The notes under the pieces are model-generated. The model did no database searches, was not told where the DNA came from, and was given only the letters and a program-made list of their open reading frames with translations. From Arthrobacter subterraneus (GTDB lineage Bacteria > Actinomycetota > Actinomycetes > Actinomycetales > Micrococcaceae), in contig NZ_FNDT01000016.1 of NCBI RefSeq assembly GCF_900099735.1, positions 1-62,680 of the forward strand: 62,680 nt of DNA. The letters run 5' to 3'. Made by a program: the position numbers and the translations under genes. Positions 1-8,293 of the stretch are shown piece after piece. Numbering within the stretch: position 1 is the first letter of the stretch; the number at the start of each line of letters is the position of its first letter.

Positions 1-215
1 GTCTCCCCGGCTTTCTTGCCAGCCAGGACACCGCCATCACGCAGCTTGCGCCACTCAGCGATCTGAGAGGAATACAGCCCATGCTCACGCAGGAACGCAC
101 CGCCCTCCTGACGGGTGCAGGCATCCTCGTACTGCGCTAAAAACTCAAGCTTCTGCGCTGGGGTAAAAGACCTTCGAGGGGTCGGGCCACCGGCACGCGG
201 TCCGGAACTACTCAT
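1..215 (-). CDS. IS3-family transposase OrfA, N-terminal part (runs off the left edge)
   Basis: The frame opens at the ATG at 215 (MSSSGPRAGGPTPRRSFTPA) and stays open for 71 codons to the window edge. The segments FTPAQKLEFLAQYEDAC and LYSSQIAEWRKLRDGG follow the helix-turn-helix pattern of OrfA proteins of IS3-type elements, which bind the element ends; in this family the catalytic DDE domain is in a second frame, orfB, reached by frameshifting. Only the DNA-binding part is visible, so the subgroup cannot be named. The call rests on residue pattern and on the terminal-repeat-like sequence just upstream. Confidence 0.65.
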   Translation of the reverse strand, partial: MSSSGPRAGGPTPRRSFTPAQKLEFLAQYEDACTRQEGGAFLREHGLYSSQIAEWRKLRDGGVLAGKKAGE

Positions 216-256
216 GGATCCATCTTGGCCTACCTTGGCCAAAACTAGATTAGACA
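1..256 (-). mobile_element. IS3-family insertion sequence, partial (one end plus start of orfA)
   Basis: On the minus strand the sequence TGTCTAATCTAGTTTTGGCC begins at 256 and leads, about 40 bases later, into an OrfA-type transposase gene at 215. IS3-family elements usually start with TG and place orfA shortly inside the terminal inverted repeat, so 256 is the likely element end. The rest of the element lies outside the window, so the other repeat and the target duplication cannot be checked. The end falls inside the 3' part of the neighbouring restriction-enzyme-like gene. Confidence 0.6.
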
Positions 257-1246
257 TAATGATCGGTTTCCTGGTTCTCGCCCCACGCGATTAAGCTGAC
301 TTGCTCTGTCACCGTGGTACCGCTCCAGCCTGACACGTAGGGGCAGTTGGAGATTTACAGGAGGCAGATTGGCCAGTGCTGTCTCGACCTCAGATCCGGC
401 TACTGGTTCCTCTAGGTTTTCGTCCTCGCTGGGGAGAGTGAGGCCGGCTTCAGCCAGAGGGTCTTCGCCATCCCCGGGGTCGTCTGTGCCGCTGGCGACG
501 GCGAGGTGTTCTCCATATTCGATGATGATTAGTGAAACAGCGTGGTAGGCATCATCTTCCCTGCCGAGTTTCTGTAGCAGGTCGATGAGCCATTCGGCTT
601 TGTCGGGAGCCTCCTGGAATATCGTTGACCTGAGCCCGTACACGAAGCCCAAAGCTGCCAGCGGGTGCCGTAGACGCAGATTCTTCGCGTCGCCGTAGGA
701 TTCTTCTACCCGGTTAGCTGCGTTCTTGCCGAAGCTTGAGTCCATCCTTTTCGTGCTGATCAGCAGTTCCGGTCCAGCGATCCAGTTAGACATGACCACG
801 TCGACCTGTTTGAGATAGTTCTTTCCCAAGATGCTTGCACTGGACGCTGCCGCACCTGCTGGCGGCGTTGTAGCACGAAGCCGTTTCCACAACGCCTCCC
901 GCTCCTTCACAGTTACCTTCTCCAACAGGCTGACGATGGGGCTAGGAAGAATGCGCGGCGCAGTTGCTCTTGGCCACACAGCGTTCTCATCGAAGCCGGC
1001 ACGCCGCAGCTCGTACGAGAGCCACACGTCCAGGGCAAGCGCCGGAACGCCCGTGGTGGTCTCGGCCTGCAGGTAAAGGGGGACACCCAAAAGGCGTTTG
1101 AGGGTGGGGTAGTCGGGGTGGAATGTTAGCTTCCCGGAGTCATCATGTGCCCAGGGATTTGTGTGGATTCCGTCGGGAGCGGCATCGACGACGATCCGGT
1201 CGAACATTGCCCAGGCTTTGGCCTTTGTCGAAGGCTCAGCGGCCAC
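245..1246 (-). CDS. Probable type II restriction endonuclease, C-terminus altered by IS insertion
   Basis: This 333-residue protein follows the DNA methyltransferase gene on the same strand and overlaps it by 11 bases, the usual arrangement of a restriction-modification pair. No named family is recognised. Around residues 147-200 the segments QVDVVMSNWIAGPELLISTK and RHPLAALGFVYG look like a PD-(D/E)XK-type core, with D149, E160 and K166 as candidate metal and catalytic residues; the exact ExK spacing is not canonical. The last codons (CLI and stop) lie inside the putative IS3 end at 256, so the natural C-terminus has been replaced. The enzyme may be shortened or inactive. The region looks less GC-rich than the genes after 9000. 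Confidence 0.6.
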   Translation of the reverse strand: MAAEPSTKAKAWAMFDRIVVDAAPDGIHTNPWAHDDSGKLTFHPDYPTLKRLLGVPLYLQAETTTGVPALALDVWLSYELRRAGFDENAVWPRATAPRILPSPIVSLLEKVTVKEREALWKRLRATTPPAGAAASSASILGKNYLKQVDVVMSNWIAGPELLISTKRMDSSFGKNAANRVEESYGDAKNLRLRHPLAALGFVYGLRSTIFQEAPDKAEWLIDLLQKLGREDDAYHAVSLIIIEYGEHLAVASGTDDPGDGEDPLAEAGLTLPSEDENLEEPVAGSEVETALANLPPVNLQLPLRVRLERYHGDRASQLNRVGREPGNRSLCLI

Positions 1247-2912
1247 TTCGCCCCCTTGTTACACGCCGATCGGTCATGCTTCTGTGTGCCTCGCGGACGC
1301 TCTGCAATGCTTGGACGTCGAGGACACCCGGGTCGGTGAGGAGCACACAATCCACTAGCTCAACAGCCTGAGCGAGCTTGCCTTGCTGGAGAAGCGTCCC
1401 TACTTGGCTCTTAATATCCCTGAGTTGCTCAGCCCGGGACATGACTAGTCTGGGGGAGGGCATTGCCCACACATCTGCCTCCCGCGGTTCTAGTTTGAGG
1501 ATCCCGCCTCCGGAGGAGCGTCCCACCATTTCCGCGTTGAGCAACGTTACGGAGTTCAAGCTAGCCAAGGGTAGAAGATCACGCCCCAGTTCCTTGAGCT
1601 CATCGGTGAGGTAGACCCCATGGACGGAGTTCAGATGATGAGCACCGGCGCTATTCGTCGTCAACCTCGCTGTATCAGCGTTCATGCACGTCAAGAGAAG
1701 ATCGGCTGCTCGCACAAGTGGAACTTTGTACCATGGCTTTCGGACTCGGCACTTGTACGCCTGATCAACTCCTGCCCGATGCCCGGATTCGATATACGCT
1801 TCGGCAGCGCTTGAGAGGCTGCCTGAGGGGCGGAATAGCCATGTCGCTTGTCCTGCCCGACCGAGAGCAGCCATTTTCGCCGTAGAGAGCTCCAACCCTC
1901 GTAAATGTGAGCTGCCGGGCGGTGAAAGCCGAACCAGCTCCTTACGAGAGAGCCCAAGTTCGCTTACCCTCGCGGGGGACAGGGCGAAGAAGTTGTTATT
2001 GCCGGTGACCATGCCGAGGGTGGTGTCCCCCCAAGCCTCAAGGTGCGTGAAATCGCCCGAAGCTTTTAGGGTACGAAGAGGCTCGATCGCGTCGGGCGCG
2101 ACCAGAAGACCGGTCCATTTCCCTGCGGGGTCCTGTGGCTTCCACGTGAGTGGTACATCCATGCATGCGAGAGCGGCGGCATTCTGGGCTTGATGAATAG
2201 TGGCGTGATCCGTCGGGCCCTCCCCGAAACCATCGGCCAGGAGGAGAACGACGTCAGCCTCTGCGTCAAGAAAAACTTGCTCCCTGAACAGAACTAACTC
2301 AACGCTGCGGAACCTGTCGAACAGGAACTGTCTGACGGCAGACGCGTAGTTCACACTCAACAATTCCGCCGGAAGGACAAGACCCATGCGGCCACCCGGT
2401 TTCAGGAACAACGCGGAATGGACAGTAAAGGCAGCCCAACTTGAAGCTAACGCCGTGAGGGAAACACCAACTTTCAGCGCGGCTTTCCGCGAGCGGGAAC
2501 GCGACTCACCGGTGAAGTCCTGATACCGAATATATGGAGGATTGCCAATTACCGCCGAATAGTCGGGGCGGGGATCAACATGGAAGAAATCACTGATTGT
2601 GATCTTCGCGGTTCCTCCTGCTTCCTTCACCCGGCAGTGCGCAACTCGGGCACTGTGAGGATGAATTTCCACGCCATCCACCCGAGGTGAAATCGCCGGT
2701 CTGCCATCCAGCTGCCGCAGGCGCTCGACTGCGCTAACCAAAAAAGCAGCGTCCCCCGTCGAGGGTTCGAGGACAAGATCATCTGCATCTCGAATGGCCC
2801 ATTCGGCGATAAATTCAGTGATGGTTCCAGGGGTAAAAAAAGCTCCACGAGCCTTGCGAAGCTCAGCCGTGTCGACGAGGGCAGGCAGGGCTGAATGAGG
2901 CATGATCACCAT
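1236..2912 (-). CDS. N6-adenine DNA methyltransferase of a type II restriction-modification system
   Basis: The 558-residue protein transfers a methyl group from S-adenosylmethionine to adenine in its recognition site, protecting DNA from the partner nuclease. Motif X-like RGAFFTPGTI is near residues 22-31, the SAM-binding motif I EPSTGD at 49-54 and the catalytic motif IV NPPY at 124-127, an order typical of gamma-class Eco57I/TaqI-like enzymes. The remaining C-terminal part should contain the target-recognition domain. Two start codons are possible (2912 or 2903). It overlaps the endonuclease-like gene by 11 bases and lies 98 bases downstream of the JAB-domain gene, so the three may form one transcription unit. 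If the nuclease is damaged, this becomes an orphan methylase. Confidence 0.85.
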   Translation of the reverse strand: MVIMPHSALPALVDTAELRKARGAFFTPGTITEFIAEWAIRDADDLVLEPSTGDAAFLVSAVERLRQLDGRPAISPRVDGVEIHPHSARVAHCRVKEAGGTAKITISDFFHVDPRPDYSAVIGNPPYIRYQDFTGESRSRSRKAALKVGVSLTALASSWAAFTVHSALFLKPGGRMGLVLPAELLSVNYASAVRQFLFDRFRSVELVLFREQVFLDAEADVVLLLADGFGEGPTDHATIHQAQNAAALACMDVPLTWKPQDPAGKWTGLLVAPDAIEPLRTLKASGDFTHLEAWGDTTLGMVTGNNNFFALSPARVSELGLSRKELVRLSPPGSSHLRGLELSTAKMAALGRAGQATWLFRPSGSLSSAAEAYIESGHRAGVDQAYKCRVRKPWYKVPLVRAADLLLTCMNADTARLTTNSAGAHHLNSVHGVYLTDELKELGRDLLPLASLNSVTLLNAEMVGRSSGGGILKLEPREADVWAMPSPRLVMSRAEQLRDIKSQVGTLLQQGKLAQAVELVDCVLLTDPGVLDVQALQSVREAHRSMTDRRVTRGRSGR

Positions 2913-3010
2913 TCTGGTCTATCCCACTGACATCCGTGGGAGGCAACGCTCGGACGCTTGCAAAGCAAATGGCGGCAGAGCGGCATTCGATCTTGGCATC
3001 ACGGGGAGAG

Positions 3011-3502
3011 TCAGTCCCATCCTTCTAGATCGGTGGCCGTCCGCAGGGGAACCTGAAGCGTACGGAGTGACCTCGCCCACCAGTCACGCCTGATGGTGTG
3101 ACCGGCTACCACCCATTTCTCGTCCCTAGGTTGGCCAAGGATTATCATGATCGGCTCCGGGCAGCGAGCTGGCACATGCCGGGCTATGGCTCGCAACGTT
3201 CCTCTGTCCCGTGAGCTAGGTACGGGCACCGCACCAGGGTGGGTATGCCAGTCTCCGAGGTAAGCAAGGCGGCGACCGGAGCGCGCGTAGAGGAGCGCTA
3301 TCTGGTCGGACTGCCACGTGGCGTCGGGTGAAAATGAGTCTCGGGCGTGACGGGCATCCGGCCCGGGTCCGACCATATTTGTGATGCACACCGCGTCCTC
3401 GGTGCGCCACCCAAGGAGCACTCCGCCGGTTTCCAGAGGCGCACACCTGGCTGCTTCCTCCAGCAAGTCGTCGAGGACGTTCCTGCCTATCCAGATAGTC
3501 AC
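3011..3502 (-). CDS. JAB/JAMM-domain (MPN+) metalloprotease-like protein
   Basis: The domain starts with VTIWIGRNVLDDLLEEAA and carries a complete JAMM zinc signature: the glutamate in LETGGVLLG, the histidines of DWHTHP, and the serine and aspartate of SSRD, with spacing H-x-H-x7-S-x2-D. Prokaryotic JAB proteins cleave isopeptide or peptide bonds, often in ubiquitin-like or defence modules. A GTG at 3502 gives 163 residues and a domain-matched start. An upstream ATG at 3553 would add residues that overlap, in another frame, the end of the helix-turn-helix pseudogene, so I prefer the GTG. The gene runs toward the methyltransferase 98 bases away. Its substrate is unknown; no ubiquitin-like, E1 or E2 gene is visible nearby. 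Confidence 0.7.
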   Translation of the reverse strand: MTIWIGRNVLDDLLEEAARCAPLETGGVLLGWRTEDAVCITNMVGPGPDARHARDSFSPDATWQSDQIALLYARSGRRLAYLGDWHTHPGAVPVPSSRDRGTLRAIARHVPARCPEPIMIILGQPRDEKWVVAGHTIRRDWWARSLRTLQVPLRTATDLEGWD

Positions 3503-3524
3503 GCGTGCGCGCACGACGGGTGCT

Positions 3525-3794
3525 TGCCCGGCGTGCGGTGTCCTGGCCCACATTGAAACGCGCTTCGATCTCCGCCAGAGTGAACCCCTGCTCGTAGAGC
3601 ACGCCGATCTCGGCGACCTGCTGGTCGGTCACCTTGCACCGACGTGCGGGAACCGACCGGCGACGGAGGTGGACCGCCACCGTGGTGCGGTGCACGCTGA
3701 AGTGCTCGGCAACCCCCGCATGGTCTTGCCTGAGACGTACCTCATTACCAGCTCATCCACCTGAGTGGCATCGAGAAAGGTTTGTTGAGCCATC
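3525..3794 (-). pseudogene. Double helix-turn-helix protein, frameshifted and 3'-truncated
   Basis: The minus strand reads MAQQTFLDATQVDELVMRYV from 3794, which lines up with MTQTLLRPVQVDELVGLYEA of the gene at 8655. After the codons for TMR, in a run of five G near 3720, the homologous reading continues one frame over as VAEHFSVHRTTVAVHL and then QQVAEIGVLYEQGFTLAEIE; one base has been lost. Similarity ends at about 3525 (QDTARRA), just before the JAB gene begins. Both helix-turn-helix units can still be recognised across the two frames. The fragment looks like the remnant of a small DNA-binding gene linked to a mobile or recombining segment. Confidence 0.6.
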
Positions 3795-3945
3795 CCAATG
3801 GAGCGGACCGAGGGTCCCCGCAGTCCCGAATCGAGGGCTCAGACGGGCGATGGTCGCGTTGGTATGCCCCGTGAGACCGCCGCCTGGCCAAGGTTTTCGC
3901 TTGCGGGGAGAGGTTCTCAAACTCTCTACTGAGGTCCACAAGAGA
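3525..3945 (-). repeat. Left copy of an imperfect direct repeat framing the AAA/subtilase pair
   Basis: The segment matches 8389-8805 in the same orientation. Besides the helix-turn-helix coding part it shares the upstream DNA: both copies hold GAGACCGCCG and a block reading GGTTCTCAAACTCTCTAC followed by GAGGTCCAC here and GAAGGTCCAC in the right copy. The coding similarity is at protein level with clear divergence, so this is an old duplication rather than a fresh one. Confidence 0.6.
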
Positions 3946-4149
3946 CCCTTGGAAACGCAGCGTTTCCGGGGGGCGTGCTCGTTAGGCGTTACTCAGCTGG
4001 TGGAAATTTAGTGACAGATGGCTAAGAACGCCGAAGATTCCTCCTGGCACACGCCTCGAGCGATCGACCGGCGCCGCCAAATAACCACCCTCAAAGAGGG
4101 GTTAGTGCTGACTACCACCAGAGAGCGCTCCCTTGGTGAATTTCCGCAA
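3795..4149. other. Gene-free stretch: upstream part of the left repeat, then unexplained DNA
   Basis: Positions 3795-3945 are the non-coding part of the left direct repeat. From 3946 to 4149 I see no convincing gene or RNA. A small inverted repeat, GGAAACGCAGCGTTTCC at 3950-3966, is the only clear structure. Confidence 0.4.
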
Positions 4150-4509
4150 CTATCTCAAATAGCGGCCCGCTCGTCTCAGGCGCCGGTACCCTGAGCTGTC
4201 CATGACGTCGACAAGGTGCAATTCGTTTTGAAGCCACATGACCTTGCTTGGGAATCCGTCCATGGCAAACGCCCATCGGCTTGGGGCGGTCAGAAATATT
4301 TGCAACACCTCTGAGAAAAGTGACGCGAGGTTTAGATTCTCGAACGCCTCTTGGTGGGAGCTGCGACCGTCGCTTGTCCGACCAATAACCGCCATAATGC
4401 GAGAGTAGACAAACATCGCCCCTCGCAGCCCCGCAATTCCTGCGCTCACGATCAGGGCACCAGGCAGTAGCTCCGGTGCGCTCAAAGCTCCGGTCCCGAC
4501 GCCCAGCAT
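4150..4509 (-). CDS. Hypothetical small protein in the defence island
   Basis: The 119-residue frame starts MLGVGTGALSAPELLPGALI and has a hydrophobic stretch at residues 8-38 that could be one membrane segment, followed by a mixed polar part rich in F, W and L. No family is recognised. A GGGG-containing sequence lies just upstream of the ATG, but it is not a strong ribosome-binding site. It sits between the left repeat and the AAA ATPase gene and points away from the latter. It could be a remnant of a larger gene or chance. Confidence 0.3.
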   Translation of the reverse strand: MLGVGTGALSAPELLPGALIVSAGIAGLRGAMFVYSRIMAVIGRTSDGRSSHQEAFENLNLASLFSEVLQIFLTAPSRWAFAMDGFPSKVMWLQNELHLVDVMDSSGYRRLRRAGRYLR

Positions 4510-4727
4510 CCGAACGGGCCCCTCGAATAGTCAGTAATTCAGCGCTCTCCTAGGAAGCGATCGCCGGACGCCGCGCAGGCCGCCGATGCGGAGCGCCGGA
4601 CTTCGCTGGACGCGCTCTGCTGAACTCATCCAGTGCACGCGGGACTCGACCGGGCACCACCTGCTTGCGCGGCGCCGTCTTAGCGTCGAGCACCCGCGTG
4701 GCCGGCGGCGACCGGATGGGCGATGCT

Positions 4728-4755
4728 TTGACGGTCGTCCACCGTAGACTATGGA
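4728..4755 (+). promoter_or_regulatory. Possible promoter for the AAA/subtilase operon
   Basis: TTGACG at 4728-4733 and TATGGA at 4750-4755 are separated by 16 bases. The pair lies about 30 bases before the ribosome-binding site of the AAA ATPase gene. The -10 match is partial, so this is only a candidate. Confidence 0.3.
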
Positions 4756-4785
4756 GCACAGGCGACGCACGGTGGGAGGTGAGTG

Positions 4786-5751
4786 ATGGCAGGCTCTGGG
4801 GAGCACTTCAAGGCGCTCGTTCGTAGTCACGGAAGCGGCGACGACGACGCTTTCTACTCCGTTGCGCTGCAAGTCGCGGCGCAAGCCGCGCGACAGGGCC
4901 ATCACCGTCTCGCGGCCGACCTTAAGGCGGCCGTCGACAACTCCCGGGTCGAGCGCCCGAAGAAGGTCACCTCCATCGCTCAACCGCGAGGCGACCTCTC
5001 CGACCTGGTGGTCGCCTCCCACCCCGCGGTCGGGCTGAAAGAACTCGTCCTGCCCGAGGAACTCGCCGCACAGGTACGCCGCGTCTTGAGCGAGCAGCGC
5101 CAACGCAAACAGCTCCTGGATCACGGGTTCGAGCCGGCTCACCGCCTCCTCTTCGAGGGGCCCCCGGGCACAGGCAAGACCATGACCGCCGCAGTGCTCG
5201 CGCACGAGTTGTCGCTGCCTCTGCTGACGATCAGGCTCGACAGCCTGATGAGCAAGTTCATGGGCGAGACCGCGAGCAAACTGCGGGTGATCTTCGACGC
5301 AGTCGCGGCGCAACGTGGCGTGTACCTGTTCGATGAATTTGACGCACTCGGCGGCGACCGCGCGGGAAACGACGTCGGTGAAGCACGCCGGATCCTCAAC
5401 TCATTCCTGGTGTTCCTGGAGAATAGCTCCACCGAGAGCCTCGTCGTCGCGGCAACCAACCACCGTTCGATCCTGGACAAGGCACTGTTCCGTCGCTTTG
5501 ACATGGTGCTCAACTACTCCCTACCGGATGCGAAACAGGCCGCAGCTGTAATGCGCGTAAGACTCGGCTCGCTCGCCAAAGGACTCCGTTGGGCGACGCT
5601 GGCCGACGAGATGACCGAGCTTTCCCACGCCGACCTGGTACGAGCCGCTGAGTCCGCCGCCAAGAGCGTCATCCTCGCCGGCGGCGCGCGCGTGACCGCA
5701 GACAATATCCGCGAAGCGCTGCGTTCGCGGCAGGCGGCGAGCGGTGGCTGA
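4786..5751 (+). CDS. ietA: AAA+ ATPase, IetA-like component of an ATPase/subtilisin defence pair
   Basis: The protein of about 321 residues is a single AAA+ module. Walker A is GPPGTGKT, Walker B is YLFDEFD, followed by sensor 1 in VVAATNH and arginine-finger residues in LFRRFDM. A GTG at 4783 directly precedes the ATG at 4786; GGGAGGT at 4774-4780 is better spaced for the ATG. The next gene starts eight bases before this one ends, so translation is probably coupled. An AAA ATPase followed directly by a subtilisin-fold protease matches the published ietAS arrangement, described as a plasmid exclusion/toxin-antitoxin system and as an anti-phage system. The name rests on architecture, not alignment. 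In such pairs the ATPase is thought to control the protease. Confidence 0.8.
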   Translation: MAGSGEHFKALVRSHGSGDDDAFYSVALQVAAQAARQGHHRLAADLKAAVDNSRVERPKKVTSIAQPRGDLSDLVVASHPAVGLKELVLPEELAAQVRRVLSEQRQRKQLLDHGFEPAHRLLFEGPPGTGKTMTAAVLAHELSLPLLTIRLDSLMSKFMGETASKLRVIFDAVAAQRGVYLFDEFDALGGDRAGNDVGEARRILNSFLVFLENSSTESLVVAATNHRSILDKALFRRFDMVLNYSLPDAKQAAAVMRVRLGSLAKGLRWATLADEMTELSHADLVRAAESAAKSVILAGGARVTADNIREALRSRQAASGG

Positions 5752-8293
5752 GGGACACGAACACCTCAGCCACCTTCTTGTAGAAAATCGAGCAGCAGAC
5801 GAGGAGTTCCGTCGCCGGGGTGGACCTGACCCGAAGATCCAGCCCGTCGAGGACCGCGCCGGACACGGTGGTGGGCGTCTGAGCGAGTTGCAGGCGGCGT
5901 TCTCCAGTATCGACCAGGCACGAGAGGACCAGTTCACCGAGGCCGAACTCCGCGCCCTCGGCACCATCATCACACTGGAAGGCCAAGACCCGGCCTACCC
6001 GCTGAAGCTCGACACCCTCCAGCAGTTCACGACGCATCGCGCCCCGAACCGCAGACGGCCGAAGTGGCTGCTGCTCTCCGTACTGCCCGCGGACAAAGCC
6101 GCGGGCACCCCCGAGCGGGCAACCGTGTGGGTCAGCGACGACTATCGTCCGCGGTTCCTTCAGCTCTTCGAGGACTACCTGGCGAAGGAGTCACCGAAGG
6201 GCAAGCCACGAAACAATGAACTCGTCGCCAACATCGCGCGCATCCGCGCCACGGTCCTGGCCGACCTGTGGCAATCCGATGGCAGCCCGTCAAAAGGCAC
6301 GACGTCATGGTGGGAAGTGTGGCTGCGCCCCAGCGCTGACGGGCCCGATCTCATGCGACGCTTCGCCGAGGTCTCAGGGCTGACTGTCTCGCAGCGTCTC
6401 CTCCGGCTGGTGGACCGCGACGTCATGTGGGTCGAGGCGACCTGGGCACAACTTGAGGTTCTCCCGTTCACCGCGATCCCGCTCGCCGAGATACGACGCC
6501 CGGAGTTCATCGACTCAATCGAAGACCTCACCTCCGAGGAGCAGGCTGAGTACGCCGACGACCTGGCCAAACGGTTGGAGCCCGCCGATGAACTCCAACC
6601 CGCTGTCTGCCACCTCGACACCGGCGTCGCCAGGAATCATGTCCTCATCGAGGGCTCCCTCGCACCCCAAGACCTGCACACCGTCCTCGGAGTCAGCGGG
6701 TACGACCGCGACGGTCACGGCACCAAGATGGCCGGGCTCGCACTGCTGGGCGACACGATGGACCGCCACCTCCTCGGATCAGACACCGTCACGTTGCGTC
6801 ACCGACTCGAATCGGTTCGCATCCTCCCAACGGGAACCGAGAAACAGCACGATCCCCGTGTCTATGGAGACGTCACCGTGCAGGCGGTGTCGCTGCCAGA
6901 AATCGCCGCAGCACGGCGTCGCGTGTTCTGCATGCCGGTCAGCACCACCACCGACACTCCCGGCAAACCCGGTCAACCCACCTTGTGGTCGGCCACCGTC
7001 GACGCTCTGGCCGCCGGCGCCAGCGTCGTCAGCGACCGAGACGAACTCCGTCTGCTGGCTCCGCCGGACAACGACGCGGCACGCCTGCTGATGGTGTCCG
7101 CAGGCAACGTCACCGGCACCTACGTCGCTGACCACCTCGCAGAGTCCGATACCGCGGCTGTTCGCGATCCCGGACAAGCATGGAACGCACTCACCGTCGG
7201 TGCCTACACCGGTCTGGATACCGTGCCAACCGACCCCGCCTACGCGGGCTGGTCGGCCCTCGCACGGAGCGGCGACCTCTCGCCGCACAGCCGCACCTCG
7301 CTGCCGTTCGGCAACCGGCCCTGGCCGATCAAGCCAGACATCGTCATGGAGGGCGGCAACGTGCTCCACGACGGAAGCTCCATGTTCGAGCCCAACCACC
7401 CGGTACTGTCCCTGCGAACCACCGGTTACGCCACCGACCAGGCGCTGGCATCGGCCAACGCCACCAGCGCAGCGACCGCGCAAGCCGCGCGGCTCGCCGC
7501 GCTCGTCATGGCGACCTATCCTGAATACTGGCCCGAGACTGTACGTGCGCTCCTCGTTCACGCCGCCGAGTGGACACCGACCATGCGCCAAGAGATCGAC
7601 CAGGCACGGCGCAGCGGGCTTCAAGCTCAGCAGATGCTGCTCCGCCGCTACGGGTGGGGCGTGCCGACCGAGGAACGAGTCCTGTTCTCCTCCGGTCGAG
7701 CCGTCACGCTCGTCGTGCAAGACGAGTTCGTGCCCTTCGAGGGGGACGACTTCAAAGCCCCATCGTTCCGGCTGCACGACCTTCCGTGGCCACGTGAGGT
7801 ACTGCAAGACCTGGGCTCGACTTCGGTGACCCTGCGAGTCACTCTTTCCTACTTCATCGAACCCACAGCGTCCCGGCGAGGCTGGCGCCAGCGGTACAAG
7901 TACGCGTCACATGGGCTCCGATTCGAACTGCAAGACCCACTTGAGTCTGAGGCGCAGTTCGTACAACGAGTCAACCATGAAGCCCGTACCGAGGAGTCCG
8001 GCGGTCGCCCCGCAGCCGGACAAGTGTCCTGGCTGGTCGGTGCCAACCAGCGCCTGTATGGCTCCCTGCATCAAGACCTTTGGGAAACGTCCGGCGCGGA
8101 ACTTGCCGACACCGGAAAGGTGGCCGTATACCCCGTCGGCGGCTGGTGGAAGAACACCAAGAACCGCGACCGCATCGACCGAGCGGTGCGATACGCGCTG
8201 GTCATATCGCTCAAGACCGACGCCACCGGCGTGGACCTTTACACGCCGGTCGCGAACACACTCCACGTCCCGGTCGAGATCCCAATCGAGTGA
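5744..8293 (+). CDS. ietS: Subtilisin-like serine protease, IetS-like partner of the AAA ATPase
   Basis: The 849-residue protein has no signal peptide, so it should act in the cytoplasm. A long N-terminal region (about 1-280) precedes the S8 peptidase domain. The triad is visible: D292 in CHLDTGV, H325 in DGHGTKMAG, and S575 in ANATSAATA, with N455 in VSAGN as the oxyanion residue. A C-terminal beta-rich part follows (about 640-849). The start is a GTG overlapping the stop of the ATPase gene. Intact catalytic residues suggest an active enzyme. Its 3' end overlaps a convergent helix-turn-helix gene by 55 bases. Target proteins are unknown; as a toxin-like effector it would need to be held in check by its partner. 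Confidence 0.85.
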   Translation: MAEGHEHLSHLLVENRAADEEFRRRGGPDPKIQPVEDRAGHGGGRLSELQAAFSSIDQAREDQFTEAELRALGTIITLEGQDPAYPLKLDTLQQFTTHRAPNRRRPKWLLLSVLPADKAAGTPERATVWVSDDYRPRFLQLFEDYLAKESPKGKPRNNELVANIARIRATVLADLWQSDGSPSKGTTSWWEVWLRPSADGPDLMRRFAEVSGLTVSQRLLRLVDRDVMWVEATWAQLEVLPFTAIPLAEIRRPEFIDSIEDLTSEEQAEYADDLAKRLEPADELQPAVCHLDTGVARNHVLIEGSLAPQDLHTVLGVSGYDRDGHGTKMAGLALLGDTMDRHLLGSDTVTLRHRLESVRILPTGTEKQHDPRVYGDVTVQAVSLPEIAAARRRVFCMPVSTTTDTPGKPGQPTLWSATVDALAAGASVVSDRDELRLLAPPDNDAARLLMVSAGNVTGTYVADHLAESDTAAVRDPGQAWNALTVGAYTGLDTVPTDPAYAGWSALARSGDLSPHSRTSLPFGNRPWPIKPDIVMEGGNVLHDGSSMFEPNHPVLSLRTTGYATDQALASANATSAATAQAARLAALVMATYPEYWPETVRALLVHAAEWTPTMRQEIDQARRSGLQAQQMLLRRYGWGVPTEERVLFSSGRAVTLVVQDEFVPFEGDDFKAPSFRLHDLPWPREVLQDLGSTSVTLRVTLSYFIEPTASRRGWRQRYKYASHGLRFELQDPLESEAQFVQRVNHEARTEESGGRPAAGQVSWLVGANQRLYGSLHQDLWETSGAELADTGKVAVYPVGGWWKNTKNRDRIDRAVRYALVISLKTDATGVDLYTPVANTLHVPVEIPIE

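Noticed and set aside
4550..4759. 69-residue minus-strand frame upstream of the AAA ATPase gene
   Set aside because: Strongly basic and proline-rich without a ribosome-binding site; it lies in the promoter region of the operon.
4531..5313. 260-residue open frame opposite the AAA ATPase gene
   Set aside because: It mirrors a strongly supported gene with full AAA motifs; high GC leaves long frames on the opposite strand.
6779..7807. 342-residue open frame opposite the subtilase gene
   Set aside because: No domain is visible and the plus strand encodes the catalytic residues of the protease.
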